A stretch of DNA of 64,000 nt from the NCBI RefSeq assembly GCF_954871325.1, contig NC_088778.1, forward strand, positions 22,987,120 to 23,051,119, given 5' to 3'. Within the stretch, counting starts at the first letter, position 1, and the number at the start of each line of letters is the position of its first letter. Source of the stretch: Gordionus sp. m RMFG-2023. Taxonomy: Eukaryota > Nematomorpha > Gordioida > Chordodea > Parachordodidae. Positions 1-12,648 of the stretch are shown in pieces. The notes beneath the pieces were generated by a model. That model saw nothing but the letters and a program-made list of their open reading frames with translations, searched no databases and was not told where the DNA came from. The position numbers and the translations under genes are program-made.

Positions 1-45
1 GCCATTTTAAATAACCAGCTCAAAATGAGCCATTTAACAACACTG
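1..45. mobile_element. hAT MITE, partial (TAGTGTTGTTAA family)
   Basis: The left edge carries one end of the MITE that is complete at 7314-7533 and 62258-62480. The inverted-repeat core (gagccatttaacaacact) and the preceding half-palindrome are visible; the rest lies outside the window. It sits in the PGM2 intron that follows the last visible exon. Confidence 0.75.
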
Positions 46-152
46 GCTGGGCATAAGCATGGTTAATATAGTATTACAAATGCATTGTAAATAATATCAA
101 TAAATATTATTTGAGATATAAATGAAATTAAAAAAATCCACTTAAAACATAC

Positions 153-869
153 TTGAACACCATTTGTCCAATATAATTTATATCCATTATATTCTCTGGG
201 GTTATGGGAAGCGGTTACCATAACACCTGCCACACAAGAGTAATATTTAAGTGCAAATGGCTTAAAAAATTGTTTAATAAAATAAAATATTAGTTTTATT
301 TTAAAATTATATATATAATATAATATTACCACAAATGGGGTAGGGCATAAATGAGAAAACAAATAAACTTTGACACCAGCATTTATAAAAATATTTGCGC
401 TCATTTTAGCCCATCTTTAAAATATATTTGGTATATAAATGTTAATCAGTATGTACCTATGACTATTATATCTCCCATCAAATCCTATTACAATTCCTTT
501 TTCCTTAAGCTTATCCTTTGTTTCAGCACATTCTTCTAAATATTTTAATAAACCTTGATTTGTTTGAATAATAGTAACATCATTGATAAAAGAAAATCCA
601 GCATTCATCTTGGCTCTTAGCCCTGTTATAAGTGATTTATACAAACTGATGCTTAATATTGTTATAATAAACCTGCTGTCCCAAAAACCAAAGGATTCAA
701 CATCATACCTTTCAATGCTTTGACGTCGTTTGCTTTAATTAAACGTAAAACAGTTTGTCTTGTTAATTCATTCTGTATATAAATTAATATAATTTAAAAA
801 CTAGTAAAAATTTACAAAATCATATTTAAGCCATTCTTCTATCTTATTTTTTAACTCTTCGTCTTCCAT
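153..869 (-). CDS. PGM2: PGM2-type phosphoglucomutase/phosphopentomutase, 5' part
   Basis: This is the N-terminal part of an alpha-D-phosphohexomutase of the PGM2 subfamily, cytosolic enzymes that interconvert ribose-1-P/ribose-5-P or glucose-1-P/glucose-6-P. Five exons read in one frame: 816-869, 673-772, 457-622, 330-414 and 153-260. All four introns (773-815, 623-672, 415-456, 261-329; 43, 50, 42 and 69 bp) are GT-AG. The first 153 residues run from MEDEELKNKIEEWLKYDF through FGTAGLRAKMNAG to the phosphoserine loop VMVTASHNPREYNG. That catalytic serine loop and the PTPFV strand before it are family hallmarks, and the FGTAGLR and SHNP context fits PGM2 better than PGM1. The ATG at 869 was chosen because it gives the expected short N-terminus before the WLKYDF segment. 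The remaining domains lie off the left edge. An intron of more than 150 bp after 153 holds a MITE end. Confidence 0.93.
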
Positions 870-2416
870 CGTCTTCTAAATTTTTAGGGTTTGCTAAACT
901 TGATTATTTATAAATCGCCCTTAGCATACGAAATATTTATAAAGATCACTATTATGTCAGTCAATCACTTTTAGGAAAAATGTCAATAAACATAATTAGA
1001 GTTGTTAAAAGTAACTCAGTAATAATATATTCTTGTTTTTAAAATACAATGTCAATATATACCAATGTAAAAGCAAATAAGTATTGATTCTATAGCAAAT
1101 ATAAATACCAATTAACTATTATAAAGTTTTGAAGTATTTCATTTAAAAACAATATAAATTAACAAACAACCAACATTTAAGAAAATAGATAAATATTAGT
1201 TATTATTCAGATCAATATGTTGTTATATATTTTTTTATTTTCTCCTTTTATAATTCTGCCTACACTTATTATATGTAATATCTTAATTTTACCATTAGTA
1301 CAAGTACACTCTCTAAAATTCAGGATTTTGCGATGGGGAGGGAATGCACCAATATTTGAAATTTACGCCATTAATATTATTAAAGGTCTTTATAACCATT
1401 TGCTATAAACCTTTGGTTATGTTAAATTTTTATAAAAATAATTTTTTCACATTTATTCATAAAAATGTTTTTTTTTTAAAAAAATATTGATTGTTGTTAT
1501 TTAAAAAAAAATATTTTCCTTATTTATTTTTCTCTCAAATTATTTTATACAGTAATATTTTATATACAACGGGGAGGGGCAATTTTTTATGTGCTTAAAA
1601 TGATATTTAAGAGAACAGGTATATATATCTGGTGCGAAATTTCCCACTTTCTTACTCATTGGTTAGGCACCAAATATGTTATTATGAAAGTAAATTTAAA
1701 TGATATGATGTCAATTTTTATCTATTCATTTAGGATATTATAATTGAAGATATACACATAATAGAGCATATAGAAGCACATATAATTATTTTTCCTTATA
1801 CTAAATTCCTATCAATCATTAGTACATATTTTTCGCAAATAGACAGTTTTATATTTTTATATACAATCCTCATAATTCAGAAAATCTCAAGGGTTAATTT
1901 TCAGCCATATTTTTTTTAAATAATAATGTTTAGTGTTTTTTATATCTAATTGTTTATTTAAGTCACTATATTTATTCTTTGCATTTATTAATAATTGAAT
2001 TTTAACTAGTGCCAATATACACCAATATAAAAATGCCAATACCACAACAAAAAATAGAAAATACTATTTAAACCAATACCAATATTTTACAACACATTAT
2101 TTCGTTTATTTTGGATTTTTATTATTTGTTTCCAGCCCTAGGTGAAAGCTGTTTAAACTGGAAGGGGGGGGCATGCAGACTAATTAGCCGTTTTATTTTT
2201 GATTTTAACCCTTATAAAAATTTAGGCTAAGATTTTATATATACTGAGCACCCATACCAAATGTTCAAAAAAAATTGTAGATTTATATAATATTAATTTT
2301 TTGAAGAAATTATTAAATATTGATCAAAAATATTTTATTATATAAATCTATTCTTAAAATAGACTAACATTATATTATAATTAAACTAATTAGCATATTA
2401 TTCCAGACAGTATCTA
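870..2416. other. Intergenic AT-rich DNA upstream of PGM2
   Basis: No exon-like stretch, RNA gene or clear repeat is seen. Open frames here are short and of low complexity. Short G-runs occur near 1570 and 2163 but have no recognisable inverted ends. Confidence 0.5.
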
Positions 2417-3634
2417 CATGAACGAGGGAGGGGGGGGGTAGTTTGCATCCTTTTTTTGAGGAGTTAGGGGGTAGCTTTAATGGGGGTAGGATTTTTTTTT
2501 AAAAAATGGGGGGGGGGGGAAGGGGAGGGGTTAATTTTGAGATCCAATAGGACAAAATTTATTGCTGTAAAAATTAATATTTTTATTATAGACCTATTAT
2601 AATACAATTCATCAACAAAATCTATATATTCCAAACAATCATAAACATTCTTATCCTAATAAAACATTGTGCTATGATATAATTTAAAAGGTTTTGACAT
2701 TTTCAGCAAGCTCATAATGCTATAATAATGAATTCATTGTAAATGATGGGGGTTTTAATTGAATTTTTTATCTAAAAATAATTCCTTTATATTCACAAAA
2801 TGTTGATAGTTAGTAACAGATATAAAATAATTTAAGTTATTCTCTTTAAATTTTATGAAAAAATATCATTATAATTAAAAAGGTGAAATATATGGAAACA
2901 TCGCCACCTTCGGCGGTAAATATTTCCTAGGGGGGTTGGCATAGGTTTCTGAAGGGGGTTTGCATCCAGTGATTTGTCATGTATACGATGATTCCAGCAA
3001 TTTATAATTTTAAATATATCAATTTTATTTAAAAAATCGAATGAATTTTGCCTTCATGAATACTTGTTTTTGTTTATCAAAACAAAGATCAAACATAAAA
3101 TAGGCATTAACCTGATATCAGTGTCTTCATCACAATCGAAGAAAATCCCCCTCCCCCCACCCAACTTATACTACCTCTCTAAAAAAATTGCTACCTACGA
3201 TGGCGATATCCCTAAGGTATTAATTATATTTTTTAAATATAATGGTACTTCCTTCATCATGCCTTTTAAAACGAATAACTTATATTATTAATACTTTAAT
3301 ACCAACTATCAGTGTGACTATAAAAGGGTTATTATTTACATAGCAGAAAATTATCCACATAGAAGTTTTATATAAATAATAATGACTAAATATTAGGATT
3401 TAGTCACGATCCAATATACGAATACTATAATAGGTTTATAGTATTAAATAAATTTTCCAGGAATAAATTATGGCATATTTTATCTTAAAAATTAATTGAT
3501 AAACCCTCAATAAAATTAATCTATCCTTACACTACCCTTCTAGCATACCTCCCTTAGATGCCTACCCTCCCTTCTCCCCTTCAAATTGGGGCCAAAATTC
3601 TCCTACACCCCCCCCCCCCCTCCACCAGCTCATG
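2417..3634. mobile_element. Candidate non-autonomous DNA transposon with G/C-run ends
   Basis: The two edges form an imperfect inverted repeat: the left begins catgaacgagggaggggggg, and the right, read in reverse complement, begins catgagctggtggagggggg. TA lies outside both ends. Inside are further G-runs, repeats of gtttgcatcc, and a small hairpin near 2907 (ccaccttcggcgg). No transposase remnant is seen. A TA target is possible, and no good 8-bp duplication was found. The G-run homology could also have arisen by simple-sequence growth. Confidence 0.42.
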
Positions 3635-5099
3635 TATATTGATATATTGAACTGGAATCAAGTACTATATTTTAAGAAAAAAAGCTACTACTAATTGTTT
3701 AAATTCAACGTTCAGCTGTGTCCGTTTGCACCGAAAATTCTTAAATTTTTACAGCAACTTACAGTTATCAGACCAGTTTACTCCAGCCGGTTGGTAAAAT
3801 GGGAATTTGAAAATATAAATTAAAAATGATAAATATAAATTTCGATATTCACAAGCATATGATAATAAAACATTACAATATTCTTGTAAACAAAAACATT
3901 TTTGAAAGCTTGTTATGCTATATTTAATCAATTATCTGAAATATTAAGAAATCATTAAACGTTTAGTAATAACAATACTATATATAGGAATTATGTATAA
4001 TGCTAAATATTACAATTGAGATCGAATTATTAAGATGATATTTCAAGACTTTGCAAAATAGAAAGAATGATTTTGGGATTATAAAAAAAGATATCAAATT
4101 TAATTAGAAGTGAACAATAAGTCTATTCCTTGATGATCCATTTTCGCATTTCCCATATAATCTTGAGAAATATTTTAACAGAAAACTAACATTTTTACCG
4201 TCCGTAGAATTGATATTTCCCTGGTAAGAAAAGAAAGAAGATTAATGTTGCCAAAACTATTACATTTTTACATAAATGTGAAGATTTTCGAGAATATATC
4301 AAAATATTTATCGCGTCTAAAGAGAACACACTCGCTTATTGAATGGGCCAATATTGTAAAATAGCAGAAGTTGAGCTGGGGTTTAGCCTACAAAATAAAG
4401 TAATCAGGAATAGAAATAGCTTATGTGTCGATTCTTTTTCTAACTTTATAATAATTCGCATAATCAAAAAATCAAATCCAAATAAATTGAATATTATAGA
4501 AGTATGTATGTTGTATTAGGATATGAAATCCGTGAAGATTCGGGATCTCTTGATTTTTAATCCTTTAACGAGGGCTGTTTAAAAAAATTTAAAATTAACC
4601 GGAAATGTATTCTAGCATGTGTAGAGTATTGACCCCTTAAATTTCAGCTAATTTCCGCCATAGATATTTTAGTAATTTTTTAATTTATATGAATACTCCA
4701 TATAAAAATTGAGATAAATATGAATCCCTACTTCAATAATTATGCGTTATTTTTAAAAAAATAATGCAAAATCATGTTTAGTTTTCTAAGATTCAGAAAA
4801 TGTTAATATTAATTTAATTTAATGTAGGTAGTAAATTAAACGCCGGTATAAAGAGTGATTTTATTGTAGTGAATTATAATTTTGCAGTAAAAATAACATT
4901 TTGTTAACGAATTTGCAAAATAAATATTATTAGCGAATAAAAAATAGTAAAAGTGAAACATTAGCTTGTATATAAATAATATATAGCATGTCATGTTAAA
5001 TAAAAATCAACCCAATTAACAAAATAAAAATAATAAAAAATAAACAATTTAAATATAGTATTATAAATTTGCGAACTATATTTCAACAATTTATTGATA
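3635..5099. other. Intergenic AT-rich DNA
   Basis: I see no gene, RNA or repeat structure here on either strand. Confidence 0.5.
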
Positions 5100-6180
5100 A
5101 GGTATTACTACAAGGTAACCTATTTGGTCCACCGTTATTTTACCTTCATGTTTAACAGATTAGATCCCAGTAAAGCCTTTATTAAATATCTGATATTTAG
5201 TAGATGGCCCGGTGACATCTAAAACCATTCTGGACAATATTATTAATCTTATGTCCATTATAGTTTAATCTCTTAACATGTCAAAATCGTAATTTTCTCT
5301 CACAAATTCTATTATATCAATCCTCTCTTTTAGATATATATCCATCCAGTAACTTACTTATCTTGGTTATCCAGTTGCTGGTGTCAGCAGTGCAATGACC
5401 TTTTTGACAAAACCTATTCTAATCGAATAGAAATACAATCAATTTTAAATGAATTACCAGCTCATCAGGCGTTTCTATTTAAAAATTATTTCTACATATC
5501 TAAGATCATATATGCTATGAGATTAGCCCCAATCTTTCATTACAAAGATCTCCAGTTCAGACATTGGGGGCTATCGTCAATAAAAAAATCAGACAAATCG
5601 TGGCTCCAGGCCTCAGTTCCTTGTAAAAATGGCTGGATTTGTTTTTGTCCTCAATCTCACCTCTCTCTTGCTGCTTTTATATCTTCATACCTGTAGATTA
5701 AGAATTTCAAGTTTAATCCCTATTGGTCATGATTGACCTAGAAAGCTCGAGAGCTTGTCAACATTAGCAGATCCACTTCCACCCTTCAAAAAGCATGGGA
5801 TATTTTTTTAATGTCTCACTCCATTGATGATCTCTTATCCAATGATTCACAAGTATAATGTCGCAGCTAAGCTATTGAATTCTAAATCGAGTTATGAATG
5901 GCTGTCGGCTATTCCAAACAAAAATCTCGGGCTTATCTCACGGATAAAGAACTCCATATAGTTATTTTGCTTTGTCACTGCGATATTTCGCTTCCTAAAA
6001 TGTATTATTTACCATCTGATTCTAAAAGACACCATCCATTACATTGTAGATATTCCATAGGCTGCCTCCCACACCATATAAACAAATAATTTAATCTCAA
6101 AACCTCTTAAAAGGGCCAGCATCTCAAATCTGAGCCTAACCATTTATGCTCAATCAACAACAGAAGACCCAATGATACCA
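5100..6180 (+). mobile_element. LINE reverse-transcriptase fossil, plus strand
   Basis: This is decayed coding sequence of a non-LTR retrotransposon. Fragments in shifting plus-strand frames resemble a QGxLxGPxLF reverse-transcriptase motif near 5110 and a YLDDG-like palm stretch near 5190. A thumb-like segment near 5450-5560 reads LPAHQAFLFKNYFYISK, and a W-QAS segment lies near 5610. A later open stretch at 5898-6089 looks like the C-terminal cysteine/histidine-rich part of the same protein (CRYSIGCLPHH). Several stops and frame changes interrupt it. The clade looks the same as the minus-strand copy at 26690-30300. No 5' end, poly-A tail or target duplication could be defined. Confidence 0.6.
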
Positions 6181-6244
6181 AAATATAATATATTTACACC
6201 AAAATAAAATATTAGATTTACGCTGATTATTTTTCCCAAAAATT

Positions 6245-6345
6245 AGGGTTTAATAAATATTCTAAAAGATGCACTCGTTTCTCGCCATAAATAAGCTTCC
6301 TTAGACTGAATAAACGCTCTACGGGAGCACTTGATTAAAATGTAA
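6245..6345 (-). pseudogene. hAT transposase C-terminal relic
   Basis: The reverse complement encodes SAPVERLFSLRKLIYGEKR, the start of the hAT dimerisation domain with its conserved S-A-x-x-E-R-x-F-S core. Nothing else of the transposase is readable nearby and no element ends were found. A second relic of the same subtype (LAPVEHLFSIAKEVLGDRR) lies inside 26821-27894. Confidence 0.62.
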
Positions 6346-6691
6346 TTATAGCTTTCTTATAACTATCACTCTTTAAGAGGATCGTTGGCATCTTTTGTTA
6401 CCATTAAGTTTAATGTATGCCATGAACATATTCTCTGCCTCGGAAGGCAGTCATTGTCATTTTATATCACATAAGTTATTTGTTTGCAAACAAAATTGTA
6501 CTATAATCATCTTTTTCTCATAATATCTTTCATTTCAATAACATATCAAGATATTCTTGAAGTTAAGGTTTGTCTAAATATTACTATATTAGGTTGCAGA
6601 TGATAGCTCAATAAATTCTTCATAATCACAGTTGTAGGGATTAGCTTGGGGTGAGTTAGAATTGATTGGGAAAGTTTAGAATTGATATGTA

Positions 6692-7687
6692 GAGGGATGC
6701 TAACCCGTCAAAATTTTAGTCCGGGTTCGGTTCAGGTTCGGTGTAAAGTAAAAAAAATAGGTGGGTTCGGTTAGGGTAGTTCAGGTAAATATTTTTGAAC
6801 CCAGGTTTGGTTCCGGGTTCAGCTCGGGTTCAAGAATTTTTGAATTTATAAAAAAAAAATTCTATATTTAAATCATAATTAAAAAACTTGACATAAATTT
6901 GGTATAAAAATAAATTTTTTATTTTATTTATAGGCTAAATATAGTTTAAACAAAAGTTTAAAAAAACTGCCCTATATCTTTGGTTAACGATTTTTAAGTT
7001 AGATTTTTTTAAATTAACAATATCTAATATAATAATTTTAGCTTTGACATGTTCATTTGCTAATCTCTGAGAATAAGTAAAAATTAAAAATAAATGGCAT
7101 AAATGTATTTAATTGTTTAAAATTTATTAACATACCAATAAGAAACTTTGAAAATAAACTAAAAAAAATTTAAAAATATCGTAAATGAATTAAGTTGTTT
7201 AAAATATATTAACACTTCACTTTATTGGAAATTTGAAAATATAATAAAATCTCAATTAAATTATTAATATTTGTATTTACAATTATACAAATATCTTAAC
7301 ATATGATTTTAAGTAGTGTTGTTAAACGGCTCTTTAAGCCAATTTCTAAAAACGGCTAACTCAATATTTTAGTAAGAAAAATATTGTCTAAGCCTCGAGA
7401 TTTCGTTAGTGATATTCAAACCTATGTGCCACCTATGAGCAAAATGTTAAGACTTGTATAACATTTTCCCTAATGAAATATTGAGTTAACCGTTTTTAAA
7501 AATCGGCTCAAAATGAGCCGTTTAACAACACTAATTTTAAGTAATACACTGAACCCGGTTGAACCCTTGTTCAAATAAACCCCGGGTTCGAGGTTGTGAA
7601 AATTTTATAATAAAGTTCAGGTTCAGAATATTTTTTCAAAAACCAGGGTTTTTTTTTATCCGGGTTAGGGTTCGGTTCGAATCCCTG
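6692..7687. mobile_element. Non-autonomous hAT element with GGTTCGG repeats
   Basis: A perfect 8-bp duplication (gatatgta at 6684-6691 and 7688-7695) frames 996 bp. The ends are inverted: gagggatgctaacccg on the left, and cagggattcgaaccg on the right in reverse complement. Both flanks carry repeated gggttcggttcgg words between A/T runs, while the centre is plain AT-rich DNA. A complete 220-bp MITE with its own target duplication is inserted at 7314-7533, so this element is the older of the two. No transposase is seen. A relative with gaaccg words lies at 51114-51816. Confidence 0.8.
7314..7533. mobile_element. Complete hAT MITE (TAGTGTTGTTAA family)
   Basis: This 220-bp element has a perfect 19-bp terminal inverted repeat (tagtgttgttaaacggctc) and a perfect 8-bp target duplication (attttaag at 7306-7313 and 7534-7541). 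The inner arms pair again (aaaacggctaactcaatatt against aatattgagttaaccgtttt), so the element can fold almost end to end. It is nested in the hAT element at 6692-7687. Other copies are at 1-45, 36606-36796, 53808-53969, 54892-55078 and 62258-62480. Confidence 0.93.
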
Positions 7688-7964
7688 GATATGTAAGAAT
7701 AAAACTAGTTGAATGAGAATTTTATTTTTTAAAAGGAATTTGTTAATATTTAATAACATCGATTTTTGTATATCTTAATATATCATCAGACAATCAAATA
7801 AATATTTTTAAATCAATTGAACATAATAATATCATGATATGAATTTAACGCCTTAAACAGAAAAATATAAACTTTTAAAATCAATTGAATATAATATAAT
7901 GTAAAATTAACACTTCACACAGTAAAATGTAAACATTTAAATATTATTTTACAATCATGTAACT

Positions 7965-8777
7965 TAGAGGTCTGCTTGGACCATAAGCCCGCCCACACAA
8001 TGTTTTAAAAAATTTAGCCCGCCTACCCAGCCCGCTCATAGTTTTCAAAAAAAATATACCCCGCCATAATTTAAAATTATTTATCCGCCCGCCCACCCAT
8101 TATTCTAAAAATTTTAAAGTTTTTAACCCAAGCCTGCTATTATAAAATTTAATTGTGCCCATTCTTTCAATTTTTTAAGCATCTAGTAAAAAAATATTTC
8201 AGCATTACACCTCTACAAAAAGTTTTTAGGAAATTATTATATTTAGCATAAAAAAAATATTCAATTTTAATTATGGATAATTTATTTGATCAAATAAAAT
8301 ATTTATGAAAATAATATAATTATAAAATTGATATAATAAGTAATTAATAATGCAGAAATAATAATGAATCGACATTTCCTGGATACAAACACGTTCTTCT
8401 TGGTTCTAAAAACCTTCCAGCAATGCTAAATCCTCGTTCAGAAGAAGCACTGGTTGTAGGAATTGCCAATATATTTCTTGCCAATCTTGATAGCTTTGGC
8501 AAATCTCTTTCTTGTCGTTTCCACCAAAGTAGTTTTAAATGTATAAAAAAGTTAATTTATTTTAAGAAAACGGTTTTTATGATACCAAAAATGGACATTT
8601 TTTTTTAATATCCAAAAAATTTCATAGGAACAATTTTTTATTAATATTTACTTAAATGATTTAAATTTTTTAACCTGCCCGCCCATTGTTTAATTTTTTA
8701 ACTTGCCCACCCACCTTCCCACTTAGATGGGCGAGCATGGGCGGGCAGGCCGAAACCCCACCCAATGCAGACCTCTA
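7965..8777. mobile_element. hAT deletion derivative (TAGAGGTCTGC family)
   Basis: The ends are tagaggtctgc and gcagacctcta, an 11-bp perfect inverted repeat. The flanks match at 6 of 8 bases (atgtaact and atataaat), as expected of an old 8-bp duplication. The outer 100-150 bp on each side are full of gcccgcccac words separated by A/T runs. On the minus strand around 8395-8515 is a hAT dimerisation-domain relic (LSRLARNILAIPTTSASSER), so this is an internally deleted autonomous element. A relative is at 10713-11742. Confidence 0.82.
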
Positions 8778-9399
8778 ATATAAATACAAAAGGCAGTTAA
8801 TTTTAGTTTGTTTTAATTTATTTGATGTTGTGAATTATTTATCTTATTATCTCTATCTATAGTTTTTTTTATTTTCTAGGATTGGTTATGTTATGTGTTC
8901 TCTAAAAAGATATATTTAATTTATATTAAATAATAAAAAGTTAGTTTAATTAATAATTCTATAAAATTTGTTACATATACATCTAACTAAAACTTAGTAG
9001 AATTATTAAATGTTGTGAGTATTCTGTATCTGTCTGATTCATTGGTTTGATCAAGTATCGATTCAATATTAAATTAAATATTAAAAAAGGACCAAATATA
9101 AAGGAGATCAAAATTAACTTAAATTTAATTTAATATAACATAAAATAATTATTTGAATATATTATTTAAGATATATGCATATATAAATATTTTAAAAAAG
9201 TATAGTTACTTTTGTAAGTTACATTCCAAAAAAAATAACTAGTTACTATTTTTCTTTTGCAAAAATGCAATTAGTGACATTAACATAAATTTTATTCTTT
9301 TTTTAAATATTCAAATTTTATGAATTCTCTCGAAGGAAGAGCTAAACATGATTTTATATTTTTTTTTTAAATTATAGAGCTTATACCCCACTAGCTAAA
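8778..9399. other. AT-rich spacer
   Basis: No gene or repeat is recognised between the two hAT-derived blocks. Confidence 0.45.
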
Positions 9400-10700
9400 C
9401 ACAGGCGCGCAGCCAGGAGAGAGGGGATTCCCACCCCCGTAGCAAAATTTTTTGGAAAAATTTATAAGGTTTTCATGATTTATGAATTGCAAAGTAATCT
9501 ATTTCATATAAGTTATATACTATTTTATAACAAAAAATTAAAAATTTTATTCCTTGTAATAGGCTTTTATGATTTGCATATTGCAAAGTAATCTATTTCT
9601 TATAAGTTATATTCTATTTTATATTAGCAAAAAATTAAATTAAATTTAAATATTTTTCCTTCTATATTAATATTTTATCTCATGATAATTTAATTATTTT
9701 CCTATATTTAAACGTAAACATTGATGGATATAAAACATTTATCAACCAAATTCTTTTAATTTATCTTTACTAATAACTAAAATTAGGTAAATTTCTAGAG
9801 TGTATGAAATATTCAGATATCCTAATAGACACAATTTATTGACTATAAATTCTGAGACTTCTTGTCCTACAAGAAGGAAAAAACTGCAAAAAGCATACCG
9901 AAGATATCCTGATACAGCGTTTTTGGATCTAAAGAGCCTATTTTGCGTAACATTAGGGAAATATCAAAATAAGATGAACCAAATATTTATGTGAAAAAGA
10001 TACATTATATTCAATTTTTCAAAAAATGTATTTGGCTAAGTTTTGAGAAATAAGAATATTATTCTATTACAACTTAGGAAACTAAAAAATAATTTCAATC
10101 AAGAATTTCACGAGATTTATGTGATTGTTGAGGCGAAAGCGCAATTATATGATTTTTAGATTCGCAAGCTTTGACTATCACATAGTCAAAGAATCATTCC
10201 AACATTAAAGTGTTCAATTAATGATTATAAATAACCGTTTTTATTCCATTGATACATTTGGCTCTATCCAATTTACAAATACTAATATAATTCCATCTGT
10301 TTGAAGATCTATTAAATTATATATTGAAATAATTAAATATTTAGTTATATTTTATTCAGGATATAAATGCATCTGAAGGCCAATTAATTTCAGAATTTAA
10401 ATTTTGGTTTGAAAGATTAATTTTAGTATATAATCCTCCAAGAAATGAAATAAAAGCATTGTATACTTTAAAATATATTTTAATTTTTTCCAATTACATT
10501 GCACTTATATTATATTTTGGGATTAGTACAAGTACAAATTGAGAGGACCTTTTCTTCATTACAAGGAATAAATACCTATCTTAAAAGTACGGCATCTTAA
10601 AATTGATTGAATGGACAGTTTAACTTAATATATATCTAGATCAAATCCCTGACAAAAAATCATGGAGAAATTGGCGCAATCGCAAAGAAGATTATATCAC
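9400..10700 (+). mobile_element. Decayed hAT element (DUF4371-type), right end lost
   Basis: The left end cacaggcgcgcagccagg matches the usual hAT terminus in which CAG-like bases precede a GCGCAGCCAGG word. Plus-strand transposase relics follow. One near 9800-9990 contains SCPTRRKKLQKAYRRY, like the TRW segment of DUF4371 transposases. Another near 10525-10605 contains IERTFSSLQGINTYLKST, the C-terminal dimerisation core. Frames are interrupted between them. No matching right terminus is present; the next element begins at 10713. Confidence 0.6.
9479..9640. repeat. Direct tandem duplication, period about 87 bp
   Basis: Two imperfect copies share the block tgcaaagtaatctatttc followed by ataagttata and a tattttata...aaaaattaaa tail. 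The duplication lies inside the hAT relic, downstream of its left end. Confidence 0.65.
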
Positions 10701-10712
10701 TGTAATTTACAC

Positions 10713-11742
10713 AAGAGGTCTACATTGGGCGGGTTTTAGCCCGCCTGCCCATCTAAATGGGAGGCCAGGTTAGCGGGTTAAATCTTTTGAAAAACGGGCA
10801 GGCGGGGGTGAGTTAAGAAAATCAAACTATGGGAGGAAGGGTGGGCGGGTTAAAAAATTTACAACTTTTATTTATTAATTTATGTAAATATAAAAAAAAA
10901 TGTCCCGTGAAATTTCAATAATTTTAATAAGGAAGTGTTGATATCGAAAACAATTTGCATGGAAGTGTATAACATCAACTTGGATAAAAATCTGATTTAC
11001 CCGTTTCTCCAAAAGCAAAGAGAATTCAATTGAATGTTTTAAATTATAAATGCAATGTTTGATATAGATAGTATGCACGTCAAAATTAAATAACAGATGG
11101 GAAAATGTGGCTGTTATGGAGGAGAGCATTTTACCTAATGACATAACAAAATATTTAAATCTTAAAGTAGCGAGTTTTTAACGGATATCCTACTTTGGTG
11201 GAAACAACAAAAAAAGATTTATCGAAGCTATCAAGATTAACCAATGCTTCTTCTGAACGGAAACATTGCTCTAAGGTTTATATAACAAGGAACATGCGTG
11301 CTAGAAAATATAGATTCATTATTATTTTTTCATTATAATTAGAAATAATATCAATAAAATTTTTTATATAAATATTTTATTAAATCAAATAAATTCCTCA
11401 TCCGTAATATAAATTGAATTTTCTTTGTAATATAGCAATTTCCTAAATTATAAAACTTTTTTGTAGGGGTTGTAGCGCTGAAACTGAATCATTATTTTAA
11501 ATTAGATTTTTAAAAAAATGAAAGAATAAGCTTTTAAATTTTATGGGTGGCATGGGTTAATTTTTATTATATAATGAGTGGACGGGTAAAAAATTTTAGA
11601 CTAAAGGGCGGGCGGGTAAAGAATTTTAGACTCATGGACTGGCGGGTATTTTTTTTAAAACTATGGGGGTGGGGGTCAAAATTTTTTAAAAATATTGGCG
11701 GGCAGACTTGTGGGCTAAAAACCCGCCCATTGCAGACTTTTA
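10713..11742. mobile_element. hAT deletion derivative (GGGCGGG family)
   Basis: This has the same architecture as 7965-8777. The ends are aagaggtctacattgggcgg and, in reverse complement, taaaagtctgcaatgggcgg. Both sides carry blocks of gggcgggtt words between runs of T and A. A plus-strand dimerisation-domain relic lies near 11200-11265 (LSKLSRL followed by NASSER). The flanking octamers match poorly (4 of 8), so the exact ends are uncertain. No intact transposase is present. Confidence 0.72.
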
Positions 11743-12648
11743 ATATTAATAGCTATATCTTTTAACAATACATATGCTCTTAAATATTTTGTTTCCAATA
11801 TTTTACTATTTATGTTCGAAATTATCTATTTATATATGATTGTCCAATAAGTTTTATGATTAATTCTAATAAATTTATGATTAGTTCTAAAGATTTTATA
11901 TTAGTTCTAATAAATTTTTAATGCTTCAGAAAATATCATTTCAATATTAAAAAGATTATCCCCTGGTAGAAAATTCCTGGTAAACATGATTCTAAATCAA
12001 ATTTTTAATTAACTGAATATTAATTTTAAAAATAGCCCAAATCTATTATTTCTTTACAATAAAATTATTAGTACACAAAATTTTACAAATACTGCCCTTT
12101 TTAGATCCACCCCAAAAATCGCCATTATAATTACTAATCAAATGTATGGATTTTGATAGTAAAAGATAACAGGCCTAAATTTTGGGTTCATTATTTGTAG
12201 CCTAGATCTACATCCTTTATTAAATACTCTTAATTCTCAAATACAAAAAAGGGCATACCATGTTAAATCTTGTGAGATTTAAACAATATTATTTTTTGTT
12301 ATATTTATTATATCCATCACCTTTTATATAAAAAAATATTGTGTTCAAATATACAAAATCCAAGATTTTACAATATATCATAATTAATTGAATAGAAAAA
12401 TTTGGAGACATTATATTAAGTACAAATAATATACTATAAAATTGGAAATATTTATAATAGTAATATAAAATCATCTGTACACAAATTTATCAGAATCACA
12501 TTGCTATAAACTTTATAAAAATATATTAATATCATATAATAACATAATTATAAAAGCGTTCAGGTCTCATATATAAATTAAGTCACAACCCAAATAGAAA
12601 AATTTTGAAAAAGTAACAACCCAATTTGTTAACAAAATTTTTTCAAAT
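11743..12648. other. AT-rich DNA 3' of calreticulin
   Basis: This stretch contains the unassigned 3' UTR of the minus-strand calreticulin and plain AT-rich sequence. No canonical AATAAA signal was found just downstream of the stop. Confidence 0.45.

Noticed and set aside
11547-11765. Glycine/arginine-rich small protein
   Set aside because: It translates the GGGCGGG word array at the end of the hAT derivative 10713-11742.
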